A stretch of DNA of 64,000 bases from Oscillospiraceae bacterium NTUH-002-81 (GTDB taxonomy: Bacteria > Bacillota > Clostridia > Lachnospirales > Lachnospiraceae), in assembly GCA_032620915.1 (NCBI GenBank), contig CP136052.1, positions 651,001-715,000 of the forward strand, in the 5' to 3' direction. The translations under genes were made by a program, and so were the position numbers. Positions 59,931 to 64,000 of the stretch are shown here, in pieces (within the stretch, counting starts at the first letter, position 1; every line of letters starts with the position of its first letter). The notes under the pieces were generated by a model, which was not told the origin of the DNA, did not search any database, and saw nothing but the letters and a program-made list of their open reading frames with translations.

Positions 59931-61298
59931 ATGGACTATCCGGGAAGAGAACGTGTGGAAGAGTGTGCCAGAAGCTTCGGGGAGCTGGCGGACATTTATT
60001 ATCGGATGCCCTGTCGGAAGGAAGGCTTTGGCAGGCAGGATATAGAGGATATTTTTGAGGAACTGACAGGAACGGTGTGCCGGGGCTGCCGGTCGTTTGG
60101 AAAATGCTGGAAGGATCAGGCGGCGGGCACATATCAGCGGCTGTATGAGGCGCTGACGGCCATGGGCGAGGGAAAAACAGAAGGGGATATCCGCGCCGGG
60201 ATGAGCGATGCGTGTATCCGTGCGGGAAAAATGGCGGGCAGTATGGTGTGGGCGTTCCGCAATATGCGGATGAAGCTGTACTATGCCAACCGGCTGCTGG
60301 AGGGTCGGGAGGCAGTGGCGGATCAGTTGTGGGAGATGGCCCGTCTTCTGGATGATATGGCGGAGGAAATGCAGCGGACGGGAGAGCTGAAGGAACCGGT
60401 CAATCGAAGGCTCTGCCGTCTTTTTGACCGGCGCGGGGCCCAGGTGCGCAAAATTTTCCTCATGCACAAACGCAAGCGGCGGGACGAGCTGTACATCACC
60501 ATGCACGCCCGGAAGGGGGAGTGCGTGCCCATTCGGGATCTGGCGGGCATTTTGTCTGTGGTGCTGCACCGGCGGATGGTACCGGCCAGAAACAGCCGTA
60601 CCGTACTGGGGGCCGAGGACGAGACCGTATTGTTCGTGGAGGAAACCAGGTATTGCCTGCTTTACGGCATCAGCCGGGTACCCAAGGAAGGGGAACTGCT
60701 GTCCGGGGACAGTTTCTCTTATTTTCAGAACGACCAGGGCGCGGCGGTGCTGAGTCTGTCTGACGGCATGGGAAGCGGCCGGGAAGCGGCGGCGGAGAGC
60801 CGGAAGCTCATCGAACTGCTGGAACAGTTTCTGGAGGCGGGGGTCAGCGAGGAGACCGCCCTTGGGCTCATCAATTCGGCCTCCGTTTATGAGAAGAAAA
60901 GCTGCTCCACTTTGGACATCTGCTCCGTGGATCTGTACAGCGGCAACTGTGACATTCGCAAGCTGGGGGCGGCACCCACGTTTCTGCGGCGGGACGGACA
61001 GGTGGAGATCGTGCAGAGCTTCCGCACCCCGGCGGGACTTTTTCACCATCTGGATCCCGAGACCCAGAGCTTCCGGCTGGGGGACGGGGACACCATCGTT
61101 CTGGTGACGGACGGAGCGCTGGATGTTTTCTCCGGCCAGAAAAAGGAAGAACAGTTTGCGGCACTGCTGGAGGAACAGACCGCGGCCAATCCCCGGGAGC
61201 TGGCTGCCGCTCTCATGGAACAGCTGATGGAGCGATGCCAGGGAAAGGCCCGGGATGATATGACCGTGTTCGTGGGGGGACTGTGGCAGCGGGTGTAG
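59931..61298 (+). CDS. spoIIE: SpoIIE-type protein serine phosphatase lacking the membrane domain
   Basis: 455 aa. PP2C-type phosphatase that in Bacillus dephosphorylates SpoIIAA to activate sigma F in the forespore. The central region with paired Cys (TVCRGCRSFGKCW, about 43-55) and the catalytic domain are present: SLSDGMGSGREAAAES, TLDICSVDLYSG, VLVTDGALDVFS and GKARDDMTVFV with metal-binding Asp residues. The usual N-terminal domain of about ten membrane helices (300 or more residues) is absent, and the promoter lies directly before ATG 59931, so this is a naturally short form. Followed by tilS-hpt-ftsH. Confidence 0.88.
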   Translation: MDYPGRERVEECARSFGELADIYYRMPCRKEGFGRQDIEDIFEELTGTVCRGCRSFGKCWKDQAAGTYQRLYEALTAMGEGKTEGDIRAGMSDACIRAGKMAGSMVWAFRNMRMKLYYANRLLEGREAVADQLWEMARLLDDMAEEMQRTGELKEPVNRRLCRLFDRRGAQVRKIFLMHKRKRRDELYITMHARKGECVPIRDLAGILSVVLHRRMVPARNSRTVLGAEDETVLFVEETRYCLLYGISRVPKEGELLSGDSFSYFQNDQGAAVLSLSDGMGSGREAAAESRKLIELLEQFLEAGVSEETALGLINSASVYEKKSCSTLDICSVDLYSGNCDIRKLGAAPTFLRRDGQVEIVQSFRTPAGLFHHLDPETQSFRLGDGDTIVLVTDGALDVFSGQKKEEQFAALLEEQTAANPRELAAALMEQLMERCQGKARDDMTVFVGGLWQRV

Positions 61299-61419
61299 GG
61301 CTTGCTTTTTTTATCAATTCATGTAATCATGGAACAGGAGCAAACGTGGATGCAAGATTCAAGCCATTTGATATAGGATTGATCAGAACGAAAGAAAATC
61401 CGAGAGAGAGGTGAGCGCG

Positions 61420-63141
61420 GTGGATGCTTTTCCGGAAAAAATCATGAAATATGTAGATCAGCATGCCCTGCTGTCACCGGGGGATCGCATCGTGGTGGGG
61501 CTGTCTGGTGGTGCGGATTCTGTCTGCCTGCTGCTGATTTTGCAGGTGATTTCCGGGAAAATGCCGCTGTCTCTCTGTGCGGTACATGTAGAGCATGGCA
61601 TCCGGGGGCAGGAGGCGCTGGAAGATACGGCCTTTTGCCGTCAGCTGTGTGAAACGCGTGGCATTCCGTTTCGGGAAGTACACTGTGATGTGCCCGGAAT
61701 GGCCCGGCGGGAAGGGCTCTCTCTGGAGGAGGCGGGCCGCAAAGCCCGTTATGAGACCTTTGCCCGGGTGCGGGAGGAATGGGGCGGCACGAAGATCGCC
61801 GTGGCCCATCACCGGGAAGATCAGGCAGAGACACTGCTGCTGCATCTGTTTCGCGGCACCCATCTGGCGGGGATGCAGGGCATGCGCCCCCGGCAGGGTG
61901 TGATCATCCGTCCGCTGCTGGATGTCAGCCGGGAAGAGATCGAGGCGTGGCTCTGTGCCCAGGGTGTATTCTGGCGGACGGATTCCACCAACCTCACCGA
62001 CGACTATGCCAGAAACCGTGTCCGGCACCGGATCCTGCCGGAAGCCCGGCAGATCAATGCTGCGGCCACAGCGCATCTGGCCGAGGCCTGCGATGCCATT
62101 GGCGAGGTGATGGACTACATGGAGGCCGAGGCGGAGCGGCTTTACAGACTGTGCCGGATCGTGCAGGAACCAGATCAGCTTTACGGCAAGTGTCTGATGA
62201 AACGGGAAGAGAATGATCTCTCCGTAGAGGGAAGGATTGCCGTAGAGAGTGATTGCGGCGTATCCGCCGAGCCTGCGCAGGAAATGGCAGATAAATTCCA
62301 AGAACTGGAACGAACGACAGATGATGAGATGTCGAAACAAGAGGATGGAAAACAGTCGCTGACAGGCGTAGATTGTCGAACAACACAGAAGGAAATTGAG
62401 AATAATCAGCTGGAGTCGCGGGAAGGGGTTACATTAAATGTGAATATCCTTACATCCGCCCCACCGGTGCTGGCGCGTTTTGCCCTGAAAAGGGCCTACC
62501 TGGACTGCTGCGGCCAGTGCAAGGACGTGGGCGCAGTGCATTATGTGGCGCTTATGGGGCTGCTTGCCGGGGAGACAGGAAAACAGCTGGATCTGCCTCA
62601 CGGCGTGCGGGCGGAAAAGAATTATGACCGGCTGACGCTGTATACAACGAAGCAGCAGGAAAACCGGAGAGACAACAGATGGAGGGCGAGTACGGAACGG
62701 ATCACAGAAGGAGCGCCGGAATATTCTCTGCCTATCCAGGAAGCTGCCACTGCCCCCGACGCGGTTTCGCAGACGATTTTCCTGCCGGACGGCAGCCAGC
62801 TCACGTTTTCCCTGGAAGATTTCAAAAAAGGTACCGGGATTCCGATAAAAACATATACGAAATGGCTGGATTATGATACAATAAAAAGAAGTCTTGTGCT
62901 GCGTCACCGCCGCCCGGGAGATTACCTGATCATCAATGACCAGGGCGGCAGGAAGAAGCTGAAAGACTATTTTATCGATGAGAAGATCGAACGCCGGGAA
63001 CGGGACCGATTGTGGCTTCTGGCAGATGGAAGCCATGTCCTGTGGGTGATCGGCGGCCGGATGAGTGCGGCCTGCCGGGTGACAGAACGGACGGAGAAAG
63101 TTCTGAAAATACATGCAGATGGAGGAGTATGGAATGAGTGA
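61420..63141 (+). CDS. tilS: tRNA(Ile)-lysidine synthetase with internal insertions
   Basis: Modifies C34 of the tRNA-Ile CAU anticodon to lysidine. N-terminal PP-loop ATPase VVGLSGGADSVCLLL (about 25-39), then EEAGRKARYETF and HHREDQAETLLLHLFRG, and a C-terminal domain with HRRPGDYL and GGRKKLKDYFIDEKI. About 573 aa, some 100 longer than usual because of an acidic, low-conservation insertion at about 262-345 (nucleotides 62205-62455) and a second one near 425-455. GTG 61420 with AGAGGTG upstream is preferred over GTG 61411, which has no space for a ribosome-binding site. Overlaps hpt by 8 bases. Confidence 0.93.
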   Translation: MDAFPEKIMKYVDQHALLSPGDRIVVGLSGGADSVCLLLILQVISGKMPLSLCAVHVEHGIRGQEALEDTAFCRQLCETRGIPFREVHCDVPGMARREGLSLEEAGRKARYETFARVREEWGGTKIAVAHHREDQAETLLLHLFRGTHLAGMQGMRPRQGVIIRPLLDVSREEIEAWLCAQGVFWRTDSTNLTDDYARNRVRHRILPEARQINAAATAHLAEACDAIGEVMDYMEAEAERLYRLCRIVQEPDQLYGKCLMKREENDLSVEGRIAVESDCGVSAEPAQEMADKFQELERTTDDEMSKQEDGKQSLTGVDCRTTQKEIENNQLESREGVTLNVNILTSAPPVLARFALKRAYLDCCGQCKDVGAVHYVALMGLLAGETGKQLDLPHGVRAEKNYDRLTLYTTKQQENRRDNRWRASTERITEGAPEYSLPIQEAATAPDAVSQTIFLPDGSQLTFSLEDFKKGTGIPIKTYTKWLDYDTIKRSLVLRHRRPGDYLIINDQGGRKKLKDYFIDEKIERRERDRLWLLADGSHVLWVIGGRMSAACRVTERTEKVLKIHADGGVWNE

Positions 63142-63667
63142 GAAAATCAGTGTATTGATTCCAGAGGAAGAGATCCGGAAACGGATTGCCGAAGTGGGAG
63201 CACAGCTCAGCAGGGATTATGAAGGAGAGGAAGTACTCATGATCTGTATTTTGCGGGGCGGTGTGTTTTTTGCGTGTGAACTGGCGAAGCATCTGACCGT
63301 GCCGGTAAGCATGGATTTTATGTGCGTTTCCAGTTACGGCAGCGGCACCGTTTCTTCCGGCAGAGTGAAGATCATCAAGGATCTGGATGAAAATATCGAA
63401 GGAAAGCATGTGCTGATCGCGGAAGATATCGTGGATTCCGGTAATACTTTAAGTACACTGATCAAGATCCTGCAGGTGAGAAAGCCTGCCAGCATCAGGC
63501 TGTGTACGCTTCTGGACAAGCCGGAACGCCGTGTGGTGGATATCAAAGCGGATTACAGCTGCTTTGAGATCCCGGATAAATTTGTCGTGGGCTATGGCCT
63601 GGATTACAACCAGCATTACCGTAACCTGCCTTATGTGGGCGTTGTGGAGCTGGATGAGGAAAAATAA
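63134..63667 (+). CDS. hpt: Hypoxanthine phosphoribosyltransferase
   Basis: Purine salvage enzyme of 177 aa: hypoxanthine or guanine plus PRPP to IMP or GMP. PRPP-binding motif HVLIAEDIVDSGNTLSTL (about 95-112), the PPi loop LRGGVFFACEL, and the C-terminal KFVVGYGLDYNQHYRNLPYVG. GGAGGAG lies six bases before ATG 63134. Translationally coupled to tilS and followed by ftsH, the same order as in Bacillus. Confidence 0.96.
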   Translation: MSEKISVLIPEEEIRKRIAEVGAQLSRDYEGEEVLMICILRGGVFFACELAKHLTVPVSMDFMCVSSYGSGTVSSGRVKIIKDLDENIEGKHVLIAEDIVDSGNTLSTLIKILQVRKPASIRLCTLLDKPERRVVDIKADYSCFEIPDKFVVGYGLDYNQHYRNLPYVGVVELDEEK

Positions 63668-63731
63668 CGTGCCTGCCGCGTTTTTGGCCGGGCATTGATA
63701 TATGGATGCGTAGGAGAGAGGAGAAAAAGGT

Positions 63732-64000
63732 TTGGACAGACGAGCAAGAGGAATGAGCACCTACCTGCTTCTGATGGCGGCGCTGATGCTGTTCCTGTAC
63801 TACTGGGGCGGCGGCAACAGCCAGTCGAAGAGCTGCACCCGGCAGGAATATCAGGCAGCCGTGGAGAGCGGGGATGTAAGTTCCGTTACAGTAAAGATGA
63901 ATCCGGAAGGATCCACCGGACAGCTCCTTGTGAGCATGAAGAACGGCGATTCAGAGACGCTGTACACCCCGGATGTAAAAGATGAGATCAATTATCTGGA
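63732..64000 (+). CDS. ftsH: ATP-dependent zinc metalloprotease FtsH, 5' part
   Basis: Only the first 89 residues are in the window: a basic start (MDRRARGMS), one membrane helix (TYLLLMAALMLFLYYWGG) and the beginning of the extracytoplasmic FtsH domain (YQAAVESGDVSSVTVKMNP, LYTPDVKDEINYL). The start is TTG 63732 with GAGGAG upstream; ATG 63753 is an alternative. Assignment rests on this pattern and on the tilS-hpt-ftsH order. Confidence 0.85.
   Translation, partial: MDRRARGMSTYLLLMAALMLFLYYWGGGNSQSKSCTRQEYQAAVESGDVSSVTVKMNPEGSTGQLLVSMKNGDSETLYTPDVKDEINYL

Overview
The window looks like a chromosomal contig of a spore-forming member of the Clostridia, most likely a gut Lachnospiraceae relative. 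The evidence is gene content and style: murA, asnS, metK behind a SAM-I leader, proS behind a T-box, CotS, HU-rqcP-yabP-yabQ-divIC, spoIIE-tilS-hpt-ftsH, and GC-rich housekeeping codon use. The family assignment is inference; no rRNA or tRNA gene is present to fix it.

Layout. 1-8.3 kb: an envelope M23 peptidase, murA, a flavin-binding pyridoxamine-oxidase-like protein, queT under a preQ1-I riboswitch, an Uma2-type nuclease, asnS and a VanRS-like two-component pair. 8.3-14.2 kb: an SbcD/YhaO plus YhaN-like DNA-repair pair, metK and a nitroreductase. 14.2-24.6 kb: a second two-component system, an RluA-type pseudouridine synthase, T-box-proS, cca, a CotS-like kinase fold, a phosphohexomutase and a Ca/Na antiporter. 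24.6-26.5 kb: the HU-rqcP-yabP-yabQ-divIC cluster. 26.9-28.6 kb: a lipoprotein with a solute-binding part and a 5'-nucleotidase-C-like part, then a hybrid sensor kinase gene that is interrupted.

28,596-57,823 is foreign DNA: one integrative mobilizable element (IME) nested inside another. The outer element (about 11.8 kb without its guest) sits in the hybrid kinase gene, which resumes at 57,824 with the reading frame matching exactly across the junction. It carries a large serine recombinase, a TnpW-like protein, primase/helicase genes, a MobL relaxase, an RSF1010-like oriT, mobilization accessory genes, XRE-type regulators and an alpha/beta hydrolase. The inner element (17.46 kb, 39,746-57,207) interrupts an XRE-membrane regulator gene of the outer one. 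It has 20-bp terminal inverted repeats (19/20), its own recombinase, RepA-like helicase, MobL and oriT, two insertion sequences (IS91-like and IS110) and an AT-rich BceRSAB-type peptide-antibiotic resistance locus. 59.9-64 kb returns to the core genome: spoIIE, tilS, hpt and the start of ftsH, an order known from Bacillus and clostridia.

Two window-wide themes need attention. First, at least eight otherwise well-conserved genes, including essential proS and cca, are broken by single-base indels, mostly in short homopolymers; uncorrected sequencing error is the simplest explanation. Second, several intergenic regions hold repeated, hairpin-rich elements whose stems differ by compensating changes, which suggests structured RNAs or structured repeats that I cannot assign to a known family.
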